A DNA stretch of 64,000 nucleotides from the NCBI GenBank assembly GCA_011032825.1, contig JAADJZ010000017.1, positions 496,001-560,000 on the forward strand, written 5' to 3'. Below are positions 26,267 through 39,069 of the stretch, in pieces. Under the pieces are notes generated by a model. The model did not search any database. It was not told the DNA's origin and saw only the letters and a list, made by a program, of their open reading frames with translations. The stretch is from Massariosphaeria phaeospora. Its lineage: Eukaryota > Ascomycota > Dothideomycetes > Pleosporales. Positions within the stretch are counted from its first letter, which is position 1. The number at the start of each line of letters is the position of its first letter. Position numbers and translations under genes: made by a program.

Positions 26267-27285
26267 CTAATAGTTGAACTCCTGGTCCACCAACTTCTCG
26301 CTCAGCTTCCACAACTTCTCCACATCTTCCGGGTGCGTGGCTGTAGACTCCAAGGCGTCATCAGCGACGTGGCCATCGTCCAAGTATGAACCGTTGTAGT
26401 CTTCAAGTCTGGGATCGAAAGCCGCCACCACATGAGATGACGAGCACTCATCCAGAGTCTTGGTCTTGAAGTCCACGTCCACCTTTGATCCCTGCTGTGA
26501 AACCAATTCCGCTGCAATGTCTTGTTAGCACGATCCAGGCCATGTTAGAATAAACTCAACTTACCTAACTCCTGGAACTCCGCTTCCGCAATGCCAGCCG
26601 AAAGCGTCGTGCCAAACGCCACTCCCGGATGCAGACTATACGCTCTCAAGCCCTTACCGCCCAGCTTCTGCGCGAGCGCCTTCGCAAACAAGACGTTGGC
26701 CGCCTTGCTCCGTCCATACGCCTCCCACCTGTTGTACGTGCTGCCGTTCTGGAAGTTCCAGTCGTCGAAACTCGGACGCCCCAAGCCATGTCCCTCGCTG
26801 CTGACGCTGACCACACGCGGATTCTTGGCCGCCAGCACTTTCGGCATGATCAGGTTGGTGAAGAGGAAATGCCCGATGTGATTCATGCCGAACTGGTACT
26901 CGATGCCTTCCTCCGTCGTCTGCCAATTGCACGCCATGACACCTGCGGAATTGACCAGCACGTCGATGGGCTCGGCGTAGGTGAGGACCTCTTTGGCGGC
27001 TTCGCGGATCTGAGCTTGCGAGCCGAGATCTAGAATCAGGATGCGGGTCGCGACGTTGGGGTTCGCGGTCTTGATCGCGTCGGCGGTTGCCTGGACTTTG
27101 GACGGGTTGCGCCCGGCCAGGATGAGCAGTTTGGGGTTGTGCGCTGCTATCGTCTCGACGAAGGTGGCGCCTAGACCGCCGGGTGAGACGCCCGTGGTCA
27201 GGACCACTTTGCCGGCTATGCTGGAGGCATGTTCGGCGGCGATTTTGGAGGCCGTGTCTTCGCGCTTGTATGGGGGGCCGGCCAT
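26267..27285 (-). CDS. Short-chain dehydrogenase/reductase, retinol dehydrogenase-like (321 aa)
   Basis: Exons 26565-27285 and 26267-26511 are joined across a 53-nt intron. This is a classical-type SDR with a Rossmann fold. The cofactor loop is TGVSPGGLG (31-39), the NSAG motif is at 112-115, the catalytic Ser lies in VSVSSEGHG (near 160-166), and Tyr190-x3-Lys194 is in WEAYGRSKAAN. The family oxidises or reduces small alcohols and ketones with NAD(P)(H). Fungal members of this size with NSAGVMACN and HIGHFLFTNL resemble retinol dehydrogenase/WW-domain oxidoreductase relatives. The substrate cannot be deduced. The start chosen is MAGPPYKRED at 27285; the frame extends further upstream but without a conserved start. 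It is convergent with VPS71. Confidence 0.9.
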
Positions 27286-28557
27286 GCTGAGAGGTGGGAG
27301 GTGGTTTGGGAGTGGAAACGGCTTTGCGTGGTGGACGTAGAAATATATATATACAGTACTGTAGTGGGATAATACTGGGTGAAGACGGTGGAGTAGACAA
27401 ACTGATATACTGACAATATTGTAACAGCCTACACCTCGCCCTTTATATTCCCCCAACCCTCCCACCCCCGACCCCGACCCACTACCCGCATGTAGCGCAC
27501 ATATATACCCATACCCATACCAATACCATACCCTTCCCCCGACCTTCGCTCTTGGCTTCCTTCCCCGTGCAAAACAGTCCGACCTGCCTAAGCCGCCCCC
27601 AAAACCCACCGGTCGTCTCACTCACCTCCCCCCACCCCCCCGAAGATCATCGGCCCTGATTACTCACGCGCAGCCTTGGCTGTGAAATCCGCTTATATAG
27701 GCTGTCGATTTTGGTATTCTCGGTGCCTGGCGACTACGGTAGTACACAATGCGATGTATGGACTTTAGACCCAATATCTCCGGCCCGGTTATCGCCGAAA
27801 CGCAATGAAACGAAACGAAACTCAAGGGAACAGAATTGGAATGTTACTGGTGCCTAGAGGTATGCAGTAGCCTAGACCAAACATTTTCGACTAGGCATCC
27901 ATATCGCAGGGCCATATTGCAGCGCGGTTGCGGAGTTCCACTCTGGATGGCGAAGGACTGCCTATTCGGGCTATTCTTGGCGTCGGGATGGGGAGGTGAC
28001 GTTATGCCCATTTGCGAGTTGATGGGGATTGGTTGTGTTGTGGGGTGTTGAGAAATATGATTGGGAATATGGACGGATAGAGAGAGGGAGGGGGAGAGGT
28101 TGGCGGTGTAGTGTGTGTATGTGTGTGTGTGGGGGGGGGGGGGGGGGGGGGCAGGAGGAGATGGTTTGGCTTGCTTGCTTGTCTTATGGTGTGGGTGGGA
28201 ATGGATGGATACAAAGGAAAGATTTAGTGGGGTAATTGAGCTGGATGGGCTAGTGATGAAGGAGGTGTAACTAGCGTACTAGGTACCAGTCAATAACCAT
28301 AGCCATTTGCCTATTCATCCATCTAAGCAGAGACTGAGAGAACAGTACAATTGTAAACAATAAGGATGTTTCAACAAATCATATCAGAGTGCTGCCTAGT
28401 CTAGGTGCATAATCAGAACTCTACCCGAACGCCCTGCCCGGCAAACTTCGAAAATCTTCGCGGCCATGTTCGTAGAAGAAGATAATCAACGAGATAGAAC
28501 GTCTTCAGATCGCAAATGTACAAGATTCAAAAGGTAAACGCGGTTGATGCGCAGCGT
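27286..28557. other. Intergenic with a GT repeat and a long G run
   Basis: Left part: promoter of the dehydrogenase. Right part: 3' region of the carrier gene. A (GT)n tract runs directly into 21 consecutive G at 28131-28151. No gene-like frame is seen. Confidence 0.5.
28131..28151. repeat. G21 homopolymer
   Basis: An uninterrupted run of 21 G follows a GTGTGTATGTGTGTGTGT tract. It lies 3' of the carrier gene. Length is likely unstable and prone to sequencing error. Confidence 0.9.
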
Positions 28558-29733
28558 TTACTTGGTGAGAAGTGGTCCGCCGCTTCGCGCTTTCTCGGCG
28601 GCCATGTCGGCCAACTTCCTGAGCTTTTGGGCCCGGACTTGGCGGACGTATCTGAAAAATAGTATGAAGGACAATTCGATCCTGTAGAGCGTGTTAGCTG
28701 ATAACCCTACAAGGAGGAGTAAACTGGACATACCTCTCCTTTGTCATCATGAGGAAGCCCTGTACGAGCAAGCCTTTTAAGATCTGGGGGCTGATGCCTT
28801 TGAAGAGCCCATACACGCCCTCGTGCTCAATGATGAATTGCATCACTTCGATGAACGTCTTGAATGGCTTGCCGTTCCTTGCTGGCGGCGGCTTCGACTG
28901 GAGACCGACCTTTGCGACGATGAGGGGTTGCGTTACGACTGTTGCTATTGTTTTCGAAATTGCACCGAGTACTGTCAAGCGGTGATTAGCAAAGTGAGTA
29001 TAACCAGGCATTGTGTAGACTCACGGAATGCTTCCATCGGCCGTAGTGTCTTCTTCCCAGGATACAGAACCTCCCGCAGTCGCTGGTATGCGCCGTAGGT
29101 GATGGACGGATTCACCACAAGCACTAAGCTAGCCTTGAGCCCTCGCCAGAGCCCCGTCCATCCGTCTTCGCTTTCAATCACCTCTCTACCCGTCGCGATC
29201 AGGCCTTTGCGCTCGTATTTGCTGACCGTCTGCTGCCTCGTTGTCACAACAGCCACGGGTATGGTGAAAAGCTGGGCAAGCGCGCCTGCGACGGCGCCCA
29301 GCGAAAGCTCGACAGCAGTGCCCGGGGACGAGTTGGCGGCCCGATATGAGAGATAGAGTGTCCGAACCACGGTATACCAGTAGAAGTAGGCGAAGTTGGT
29401 CGATGCGACACCGATGAGGGAGCCTGTCATGCCGGTATACAGGCCAGCAACGCCATCGGCCTTTACTATCTTCGAGACAGCATCGAGTGTCGAGGTATAA
29501 TGCTCGTCGTCGGCGGGAATATCATCGGTGCTAGTGGGGAAGCGCTTTATCTGGACTTGTAGCCGCGTTTTCACACTGGCGTTCTGTTAGTATCGACCAT
29601 GGGCCCCATCGAGTCCAAGACAGACTCACATGTCAAGGGGATACACCAGCGCATTTGCGAGGACAGCACCGGCGGATCCTGCGATGGCACTGCCCCACGG
29701 AGGGAGTGCCTCGACCTTTGACTGCCCGGCCAT
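28558..29733 (-). CDS. ANT1: Peroxisomal-type adenine nucleotide carrier (Ant1/PMP34-like)
   Basis: Four exons, 29630-29733, 29025-29575, 28734-28971 and 28558-28651, give 328 residues, the usual mitochondrial carrier family length. Three repeat signatures are seen: PLDIVKTRLQ formed across the first intron, PVAVVTTRQQ and PLIVAKVGLQS. The block LGAISKTIATVVTQPLIVAK and the N-terminus with PPWGSAIAGSAGAVLANALV fit the SLC25A17/Ant1 branch, which imports ATP into peroxisomes in exchange for AMP, supporting acyl-CoA activation and beta-oxidation. Introns are 54, 53 and 82 nt; the first has a textbook TACTAAC branch site. The C-terminal tail is basic and short. It is divergent from the PalB gene. 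Carrier family is certain; the peroxisomal assignment is by resemblance. Confidence 0.9.
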
Positions 29734-30404
29734 TCTATATGCGCTGAACAGGAGACGCAGTCTAGAGTTTTGACGTGTGGCAGCGGGCTAGCGGCAACGG
29801 TGACGGAAGCGGTTGTGGGGTATCGAGATAGATCAAGATGTCGCGTCCTACCTCATGGCGACAAACAACAAGACGGAAAGTTAAGAGGCACAAAGACGAA
29901 ATCTGCGCATATATCAGGCGGGTGGAAGCAGGCTAGGGGTAGGCACGATGCTTCCCCAACGCGACCGGATGAGCATCTTGTCGCATGGGCTTGATGAGAT
30001 CCGAGATGGGCCGAGGTTCGAGGGTCGCCGGCGATGCACCTGTCCTAGCGCCCGGCCCGCCCTCGATGGTTCATCCTTCCGCTATGACGAACAGAGCTGT
30101 TGCACGGAGTGGTACCTACAGTAGTATCAAGACCCAGGCGTTCACGGCTGCCAGTCGATAAGAGCTGAGAGCGCTATGTATTTCAGCAGCAAGTACTGAT
30201 GTTGAGGGCAAACCGATTTTGGCAGGCTCGTGGCTTGGCGTCTTGCTAGCTTCAGCCTTAAGTAACACCCACGGGCAACAACAAGCCGAGTCTCAACCCA
30301 AAACACCGCACCACATTATTTCTTTCATTGCCGGTGCCTCTGCCGCCGGCGCAAGATATCAATCGGGTCTAACACTGAGGTAGTTTCCCAACATCGGCCT
30401 CAGC
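29734..30404. promoter_or_regulatory. Divergent promoter region, carrier / PalB
   Basis: This 671-bp spacer lies between two outward-facing starts. No open frame of note and no clear TATA box. Confidence 0.4.
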
Positions 30405-33400
30405 ATGGCGGATTCAAAGAGCGCGCAGCTCCAAGCTTATAAAGCTGCTGCAAGCGTATGTGACACTAACCGCGGCACCACTAAACCTGGCCAGCTATAT
30501 TCTTAGGAAGACAGACTACTTACCGTGCACAGAGTTACCAGGCGCGAGTGCAGACAGCTACGACTAAAGACGAGGCGCTCAAACTGTCCCTCAGCGCTGC
30601 CGAGAACTTCATGGGCGCTCTCAGTCTGTCTTCCAGTGCAAGAGAAAAGAAAGAACTCAAAGCCCAGTGCAGTTTGCTCATGGACGTTGCCGATCGCATC
30701 AAGAATGTAAACCCCTGGACGCCGCTCGCCGCTATGGATGAAACCACGACCAAAAACGAAGCAATTGGAAACTGGGCGACAGAAGTCTCCAAGTTCAAAG
30801 CAAACTCTGTCTCAGATGGGATCGCGTCGCAGTCGAATCCTTTTGTAGCCGCGGAGAACATGCATCCCCAGCCTATTGACTCCCCACCCTTAGACTTAAT
30901 ATCTGCTACTCTTGAGAGTTCTCCGAGGCTGCTCGAAGGCTACGTTAACCCGCCGCCCCACACGTTTGGTACACTCATTAGTCTTTCTGACCAACATCCC
31001 AGTCCCGCATTATTAGATGCCGACAAAGAGTTCGCAAATCCAGAAGATCTGCTTACTGCCACAAGTCCTCATGTCGATGCAAGGTCTGGCGTCAACTCAG
31101 GTCAGAAACTTACTACGGATTCTACAACATCAATACACCCAACGGTAGCCCGGCCCCAAGAGACACCTTCTCTTGCTCCTGCTTCGTATATTCGCAGACT
31201 AGCGCAACCAACCTCAAGCCGAAAGCTCACCAAGAAGGAGGAGATCAGACTTTGGAAGTCATCATTTGTGAACGGGTTCAAATGCCCTCCCTGGAACAAA
31301 GATCCTCTCTCATCTGAGTTTGTTCTTGCAGATGGGGAAGACCTTTTCACGTACGTGGATACGAAGATCCAATGCTCCTTACTAACGTTGATAGTGATGT
31401 TCCGGATTTGAGCTTGTCGGCTTACCAGCAGCAGTTCTTCAAGGGCTGGATACGCGCCCGTAATGCACTCCCTCCTTCTTCGACATTTTCGAATGACGCA
31501 AATAAGACGGGTCCTTCGATGACCGCATCTCGTTCTATCGATCTTGTTCAAGATGCTGCAAGTGACTGCTCGGTGGTAGCCAGCTTGTGCGCGGGCATTG
31601 CGCGAGCTGAGCAAGGTCATGATCAGGTTCGTATTAAGTTACGTGATGAATCAATTATCCCAGTACTAATCAAGCTAGTTGCTGGCCAATTTGATTCACC
31701 CATTTGACAAGAACCGAGGTAAGCCAGTGATGTCTTCTAACGGCAAGTACGTTGTCAGACTTAACTTCAACGGTTGCTGGAGAAAGGTCGTTATCGATGA
31801 TCGACTGCCAATGTCTCACACACACCGACTCCTTCATGTTATCGATCGTCAAAATCCAGCTTTGTTATGGCCGGCTCTGCTTGAGAAGGCCTACCTCAAA
31901 GTCCGTGGCGGCTATGACTTTCCGGGTAGCGATTCTTGCAGTGATCTGTGGACGCTGACAGGCTGGTTACCTGAACAAATCTATCTGCAAGAGTAAGATA
32001 CCTTGCTCCTTGGATTACCCCATCGCTAACATGCTAGAACCAACACTGTTTCTGCCGAAGTATGGAATCGTGTGTTCAAGTCGTTTTCCTATGGGGACGT
32101 TTTGGTCACTCTTGGTACGGGCAAAATGTCTACTAGGCAAGAGCGAGAGCTGGGTCTCGAAGGCCAACATAGCTATGCTGTGTTGGACCTAAAAGAGACA
32201 GAGCACGATAAATTACTTCTGATCAAGAATCCTTGGGTAGAAGGGAAAGGTTGGTGCGGCTCCCGGCCCTCGCTCGGTCATGCACCAGACAAGAACGGCA
32301 TTGGAACCACGGGAGACGGTGTCAATTCGCAAGAAAATCTACATGCAACGACGTTCTGGATCGGGCTGGAACAAGTCGTTCAACACTTCGAGAGTATCTA
32401 TCTCAACTGGAACCCTGGCCTTTTCCGGCACCGTCAAGACATCCACTTCGAATGGACCATCGAGGAACACGGGGTAATCGGCGACTGCATTGTGGAGAAT
32501 CCACAGTTCTCTTTCAGTGCACGGAAGTCCGATGTTGTCTGGCTCCTACTTTGTCGCCACTTCCGGGATGCGTCTCGAGACGTCAAGGACGAGTCGGATG
32601 CTTTCAACGACGGCAGCATCCGACCAGACTCGCAAATCTACTCGTCCGGAGAACCTCTCAAGGGATACATGAGCATCTTCGTCTGTGACGGAAAGGGCGA
32701 GCAACTCTACATCAAAGAAACATACCTCGAAAGTAGCCGCTACGTGACTACGCCGCAGACTCTTCTGCGATGGGATTCAAAAAGTGATTCGCGTTATACG
32801 ATTATCATTGATCAGGATGAGCTTCCTGCTTCTCCATACACGTTTTCGCTTTCGGCCTTCTCCAATTCGCCCATCACACTTGAACCCGCAACCCAGAAGT
32901 ACCCCTTTCAAACAATCGCAAAAGACGTATGGACGAAGGCAACCGCGGGAGGAAATCCCGGCTCATTGAGATACTTCGAAAACCCCCAGTATTCAGTGGA
33001 AATTCGCGACAAGAGTTCCCTGGCAATCCTCTTGACTAGTACCAACCCTGCGAATCTACTCCACGTCAAACTTGTACTTGGTCACGGTAAAAGGATCTAC
33101 GGGATTCAGCGCCGTGACATACTCGTTGACTCGGGTGATCATCGCGGCGGCTGCGTCTTCGCGGAATTCGAAGACATCCAGCCTGGTCTATATACGATTA
33201 TCTGTTCATTGTTCGATGCAGGCCAAACTGGAGATTACACGTTGAGGGTCGACAGTACAAGCAACATTGTCCTAAAACAAATTCCCCGTGATGGCGCGGG
33301 TCTTCGGTCCATAAAACTGGCGGAAGCCTGCTTTGGAGTCGACGTCCATAGAGTAGCCGCGCCACTCTACGTTCATCGGCTTGCATCCTACACCATTGTA

Positions 33401-33727
33401 GCCCGCTTTAAGAGGGCGATGTCACCGCGCTCGCATCGGGGTGTACTGGCCCGCAGCCCATTACGTATCAGCGTTGAAGTGGGAAGGGGCCCAACGCGCA
33501 CATTCTTGGTCTCTAGTGAGAGTGGAGAATATGCAGACACGGCGACTGTTCGCTCAGAGAGTGTGAACCTGGAGCCTGACCTCAATATGAACGGCAACAT
33601 GTGGCTCGTGCTTGACAGACTGTCGCGACCTGGTGGTCCCGTGGAAGAGTTCTACGAGGTGGAATTGTATTTCGATGTGCCCGGAAAGCCATGCTCGCTC
33701 GGTGTCTGGAGAAACTGGGATGACTGA
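30405..33727 (+). CDS. palB: Calpain-like cysteine protease PalB/Rim13 (ambient pH signalling)
   Basis: Five exons, 30405-30455, 30533-31350, 31395-31626, 31679-31992 and 32038-33727, give 1034 residues. The N-terminus is an MIT-type helical domain (YKAAAS, then YQARVQTATTKDEALKLSLS), used to bind ESCRT-III. A variable linker follows. The calpain catalytic domain has Cys348 in VQDAASDCSVVASLCAG, His516 in GQHSYAVLD and Asn536 in LLLIKNPWVEGKG. The C-terminal half carries two beta-sandwich calpain-III-like domains. PalB/Rim13 cleaves the zinc-finger factor PacC/Rim101 at neutral to alkaline pH on ESCRT-III platforms. The acceptor of intron 1 is ambiguous (two AGs, both in frame, differing by six residues); the later one was chosen. 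All catalytic residues are intact. Confidence 0.93.
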
Positions 33728-34500
33728 GCTGAGCGGACATACTGCGGTACTTGCATTGGTGTGGCGAAAGGCGTTAGGAAAGAGGGGATGATCATATCGG
33801 CGGCAATAGACACCAGAAAGTGCTGTTGGGGTTCTCTAGTCGTCGCGACGAGTGTACTTGTATCAGTCGGAGCAAAAGCGGAGCATCTCGTGGTGTATCG
33901 TTGTCTTGGTTAATCGGCGGTTATGATAATGGTTAGCAATGGCAGTGTGACGTTTGCATCACGCGGTCTCATCATGGTTTGTCTCGCTCACGCACCTGCA
34001 CTAGGCGGATGGTTGCACAGCCGATTATGCAGCTCAGCTGCAAGTCAATCTGCCATTTATATATGCTCGTGTCGCCATGCCCAGGCGCAGATGCAGCAAT
34101 GGGACGGGCCCTGACGCTTCGTGTAGCAACGATTGGCGCAAATCATTCCAACGGCATGCATCGCTACCGCGGGTGAGCTATCGCCCGCGCCGATAACAAG
34201 CGATAGATGGTCGCCGTAGAAAAACGCAGATGCACCGTCACAGCTTCGTGGCAGAACTCTGTGCATTCATTTCTCTCGTCTGGACCCCCGCCAAGCGAGG
34301 CTTCAGATCTCTGACACCTACGTCAGCGCTGGAGCGTTCGTAACCGCGCCAAGTCCCCCACCGACTCCACCATCCCTCCACTGACGACGACACTTCATCT
34401 CGACCGCCGTTTTTCAAAGAAAGAATCAAACCTACATACCTAGCTGCTTGCACGCTCTTTCCGATACTCCACGGGTGCATTTCTAGGCATCGAGCCTGCC
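33728..34500. other. Intergenic between PalB and the oxysterol-binding protein
   Basis: This 773-bp stretch has no gene-like frame. It holds the 3'-UTR of PalB and the promoter of the next gene. Confidence 0.4.
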
Positions 34501-36271
34501 ATGGCGAATCTCTCTGCGAACTCGGCTGGGTCTGGTGCCTCGCCAGCGAAATCGGCTGCACACTCCAGAGAGGCTTCGATAGCTAGCACATCCGCCGACG
34601 CACCGGTAGAGAAGCCGCCAGATGACAGTTCCAAGCTCAAGACGTTTTTGGGTGTCCTCAGAAGGTAACGTCGTACCGCTTCCCGTCGCGTTGGGCAGCT
34701 CCCGCGGAACACAACTGGACTCGAGACTCGGAAGGCTAACAGTCCGCCCAACACAGATTCATTGGCGTCTCCGACCTCGCCGCCGTTCGTTTCTCCCTAC
34801 CCGCACAACTGATGGAACCAATACCAAACCTAGGTATGTCTTTGACACGCGCATGGCTTATGCACATTGGGGGCGCTTTCTGATGGGGAGCAGAATATTG
34901 GCATTATATGGACCGACCCGAGGCTTTCATCAGGTCAGCACACTGTCTACCGAGTCAGGGAGATGAATCGCTGACAAGAGCAGCATCGGTGACTCGGACG
35001 AAGCTCTCGGGCGCATGCTTGGGGCATTGCGATTCTGGTTCACGAAGGACTTGGTAGGCTGTGCTGGACGCTCAATGGAATTAAGTACTGATGGGTGGAT
35101 AGAAATACGTCAAAGGCAAACCGTGCAAGCCATACAACTCGACACTAGGCGAGTTCTTCAGGGTCGGTTCCCTTTCACGTCATACGAACTGCTGCTGACC
35201 CGGCCAGTGCAATTGGCAAGTCGAAGACACAGTACCGCCCCTTAAACATGCTCGCAACTCTGCGCCTTCGAGCAGCGCGGGAAGCACAGCCGGCGACAAG
35301 TTTGTCAAAGTATCCTACCTCACTGAACAGACCTCCCATCACCCTCCAGTCTCTGCTTTCTACATCGACTGCCCGGAGAAAGGCATCATCGCGCGAGGCT
35401 TCGATCAACTGAGCGCAAAATTCACAGGCACGGGCGTTCGGGTTATCGCTGGGGCGCACAATCTCGGTATCTTCATCACTTTGAAGAACAGGGAAAATGA
35501 GGAATACCAGATGACGCATCCCGACGCGTACTTAGGCGGCTTACTCAAAGGTGGGTATTGAATGGATACCAGTCTGCATAGAGAACCTAACATATCGTAG
35601 GCTCTCTGAGCGTCTCCGTGGCCGATACCTGCTACGTTTCTTGCTCGAAGACGAAGATAAAGGTCATCCTCCAGTATCTCGAAGAGGGTTGGCTTGGGAG
35701 GACACAGAACAAAGTGGAAGGCGTGATATTCACATATGATCCTAATAACGACACCAAGACCAGAATCAAGGACGTGTCAGAGAAAGACGTGTTGGGCAGG
35801 ATAGAAGGAAACTGGCAGGACAAGGTGTACTACTCCCTTGGGAGCCAGGCCTTCAGCAAATCTTCGGTAAGCGCTTACAACAGTTAACCGCAGGGCCTTG
35901 ACTGACTCGAACTGTAGGAGAAAATACTCCTGCTCGATCTTAACCCGCTGTTCCCAATAGCAAAGAACATTCCACCTATTGAAGAACAGCTGCCGAACGA
36001 GTCTCGCAAGTATTGGGAAGGCGTCACCAACGCCATAGTGAACAGGCAGTTCTCCCTTGCCACAAGCCTGAAGCAAGACATTGAAGAGAAGCAGAGGACT
36101 AAGGCGGCGGAGAGAAAGGCCAACAACATCGAGTGGAAGCCCCGTTTCTTCACAGGTGCCGTTACCCCCGTTGGTAGACCTGATCTCACAGAAGAGGGTG
36201 AAGAGGTTCTGAGGCGCCTACATGAAGACAACTTCAAGATAGAACCGAACAAGGATAACGGGGCATTTTAA
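34501..36271 (+). CDS. Oxysterol-binding protein homologue (Osh4/Kes1 type)
   Basis: Eight exons: 34501-34664, 34757-34833, 34894-34933, 34984-35053, 35103-35162, 35208-35550, 35601-35866 and 35918-36271, giving 457 residues. All joins keep the frame and rebuild conserved ORP sequence: FIGVSDLAAVRFSLPAQL, EYWHYMDRPEAF, RMLGALRFWFTK, KPYNSTLGEFFRCNW, and the family fingerprint EQTSHHPP at 177-184. No PH domain or ankyrin repeats precede the lipid-binding barrel, as in yeast Osh4/Kes1. Such proteins exchange sterol for PI4P between membranes. The Ser/Ala-rich N-terminus (residues 1-45) is variable. Five introns within the first 0.7 kb, flanking exons as short as 40 nt, make automatic models here error-prone. 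Confidence 0.93.
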
Positions 36272-36801
36272 TACTGCACGTGGAGTATAGAGGGTGTTGA
36301 GATGCGCATCATAACATATATTGGAGTATAGGGGGTGATCACAATCACTTGGTTAAGACTGAGTTCGCGTAGCTTGTATTTTGGCGTGGATCACGGTCAG
36401 CCTCATCCATGAATCGGCGTTTGAGAGTTTGCAAGGTGTGTGGGTTATATTGCATGATGCGTCATGGCAGCTCTGGATGTTGGTTTGATAGTTTTTTGAA
36501 TAGACAGTTCCGACTCATAGGCGTGCTCTTTCCAAGGTTTGCGCTTGCGTCACTTGCGTTGCAATGGGGCCAAGTCAGAGGCTAAAGATGTAAGATGTAC
36601 CTAAAGTCAACCATAGTTACTTTTGTAGGAAGTGTGTGGACTGCTGGGTAGGGGTACGTCTAAAGGGAGAAAGTGGACCAATAGCGTCGTGTGGCGCAAG
36701 CTGTGGCTGGTGCTCCGCTTAGTAAAGTTCTCGCACTCAAAATCGCAAAGTCTCCTCCCTCCAACACCGGCAAAGAATTGACGCACATCCTATCAACCAC
36801 C
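36272..36801. other. Intergenic between oxysterol-binding protein and eIF3k
   Basis: This 530-bp stretch carries no recognisable gene. It should include the promoter of eIF3k. Confidence 0.4.
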
Positions 36802-37786
36802 ATGGGCGTCGCCTTTGATCTTGCGCCAGAGCGGCCCGATCATATCAATCTGATTCTCGATGGTCTCGACCGATACAACCCCGAGACGACCAGCGTTTTC
36901 CAGGACTATATTATGCAGCAATGCGAAAACCAGACCTACGACTGCTTCGCCAACCTGGCACTTCTGAAGCTGTACGTCCTCCCTGTCCTCAAATCTATCT
37001 TTCGTGATGAACAACATACCACAATGTTTATCATTACCCGAGGGATTGGAGATTGAATCCCTCCGCCCGCTGAAGCATCAATATTAGCTCTATCTGAAAA
37101 CACCCACCCCCACGTTGATGATGCGCCATCTGCCATGTTCGTACTGACACGGTAAAATCTATAGATACCAATTCAACCCTCACCTCGCCCGCGATGAGAC
37201 CATCACGAACGTCCTCGTCAAGGCGCTGACCGTCTTCCCCAACCCCGACTTCTCTTTGTCCATCGCACTCCTGCCTCCACATGTCCTCGCGCCCCTCTCG
37301 ACCTCGACACAAACTCCCGCCGCTGGTGACGCACCGCTGTCAGAAGCTGTCCAGAAGCTGAATATCCTGAACAACCTCCTTGCGGGTGCTGACTACACCT
37401 CGTTCTGGGCCACACTCGACTCCGACGACCTCTATGCCGATCTGATTGCCGACGTGTCTGGCTTTGAAGAACTGATGAGGGTCCGGATCGCGGCCACGGT
37501 CAGCCAGTCGATACGGGAGGTGGATCGTAGCATCCTCGAGTCGTGGCTGAACCAGCAAGGCAGGGATTTCGAGCAGTTCGTGGGCAGCGTGTGCGGGTGG
37601 TCCACCGACGGTAACAAAATCAAGATACCCATCAACAAAGACAACGAGGCGAAGGGCACAGTGGTGAGGGAGAACGTCAAATTTGATCGTAAGTTCTACT
37701 ACAGTGCATATGTCTGAATGGTGCGCTAATACACAATTGTAGAGTTCTCAAGAGTGATCAAGCGGTCATATGAGCAACCTGCATGA
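36802..37786 (+). CDS. Eukaryotic translation initiation factor 3 subunit k
   Basis: Exons 36802-36971, 37165-37688 and 37743-37786 give 245 residues, the normal eIF3k size. Conserved sequence: [20 protein letters not shown], then [17 protein letters not shown] formed across the first intron. The C-terminal winged-helix (PCI-like/CSN8-PSMD8) part follows. The start has a perfect context (ACCACCATGG) and is the first in-frame ATG. Intron 1 is 193 nt, long for this locus; intron 2 is 54 nt. The last exon encodes only the final 14 residues. eIF3k is a non-essential peripheral subunit, usually found with eIF3l, and absent from budding yeast. Confidence 0.95.
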
Positions 37787-38724
37787 ACTTTCATGAAGAG
37801 ATGAGAAAACGGCATTTATGGCGAGAATGGCAAGGGTGGCGTTCCGGAGGGCTTGGGTAGGTGCATGATAGGGTGGCATATGGCACGCCCAAATATCCTA
37901 AAGATGAGGAGCGATAATATATCCACCACATCCATTGCGATGACAACTTCCAGGGTTTTGTGTGCTCAGTTTTCGAAAATCGACGGTGGCCGTCCAAAGT
38001 GCCTAGATCGGAATCATCGGATAGACGAGAACATAATCGATCACAAGAGTGGACCGACAGACATTCCAAACGGCACGAAGCATGCTTGAAAAATCTTCAT
38101 TGGTTTCATATCCTCATCTAGCTCTCGGCCATGTGCGTTGCTTGCCATGTGGTGGTAACTTGTTCTAGCCCCGGTCACCCCGCACGGTCCCCTTGCCAAT
38201 CTGCTATGCGTATATTAATCTTTGACATGAACGGACCAGCCATTTCAAATTTACCGTTCACATGCAATAGCCCTAGTACACACTCTTCAATCACGTCTCA
38301 TTCCTTTCTAGTTACTTATTCATTTTCTTAGTTTGTCCTACATGAAGCCTTGGTACTACAACAAACAACGTCAACGGCTTTCCTCAGTATCACACATTTG
38401 GACTCGGTAGTTCTACCGGTGTTCTTGGTGACCACAACTAGCTTCGGATCTCATTCGTTATTGATATGGACCAAGACGCTATTGATAGAGGACTGTGCCT
38501 CAAGACCCAGGTTCATATGGATGAAGATGGTGGCTGGCGGACAGGTCGTTGCATGATGCTATGTGCGACAGCAACTATCTAACCTGGTCCGTGGATGAGC
38601 CTTGGTTTAGCGAACTAACACAGAGATTGGTACAGCTTAGGTATGAGTACTTGAATCGGGATACTCGCAATGCTGAAGGATATGTCTCGTCCCAATTTAG
38701 AGCGCCGTTCGATATTGACCTACA
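37787..38724. other. Intergenic with no clear gene
   Basis: Short frames only. A 64-codon plus-strand frame at 38549-38743 has a protein-like look but matches nothing I know. It may be part of the same decayed locus as the fragment that follows. Confidence 0.35.
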
Positions 38725-38997
38725 ATGGTGGTCTTATCCCTAACTATGGCCATCGCGGCTTTATACTACAAGTCCTCGCCCAAACCTGTGCCACTATCAA
38801 CCCTGTCCATGCCGTCCACCTTCGCCTCTGGCTACTTCGGCCGCGTGGGAATGAACAGCTTGAAGCAGCCTCTAGGTCTCATCTTCGATTTACAAAGCAA
38901 CATACTCGCCACGGAACAAGGCGGCTACGGCGTCCGCTACATCCAGCGGGGAGGGGGGGCGTTGAGGGGAAGTGCAAAAGAGTTGAATGGTGGTTAG
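38725..38997 (+). pseudogene. Fragment resembling an L-sorbosone/soluble quinoprotein dehydrogenase
   Basis: About 75 codons read SGYFGRVGMNSLKQPLGLIF, then DLQSNILATEQGGYGVRYIQ. This resembles the first beta-propeller blade of fungal sorbosone-dehydrogenase-like proteins, where a 'GL..PRGI.FD..GNLL..E.G.GV' pattern is usual. The frame then degenerates into Gly/Arg-rich sequence and stops. A full protein of this family has more than 400 residues, and nothing downstream continues it, because the P450 3' end begins at 39070 on the other strand. It is therefore a truncated remnant or a gene fragment. Resemblance is by eye; a chance similarity is possible. Confidence 0.4.
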
Positions 38998-39069
38998 TTG
39001 GATAGTGTATTACTTCACTTCCCTGAATTACCACATGTCATCTGCCCGCACAACTGCATTATCCAATTC

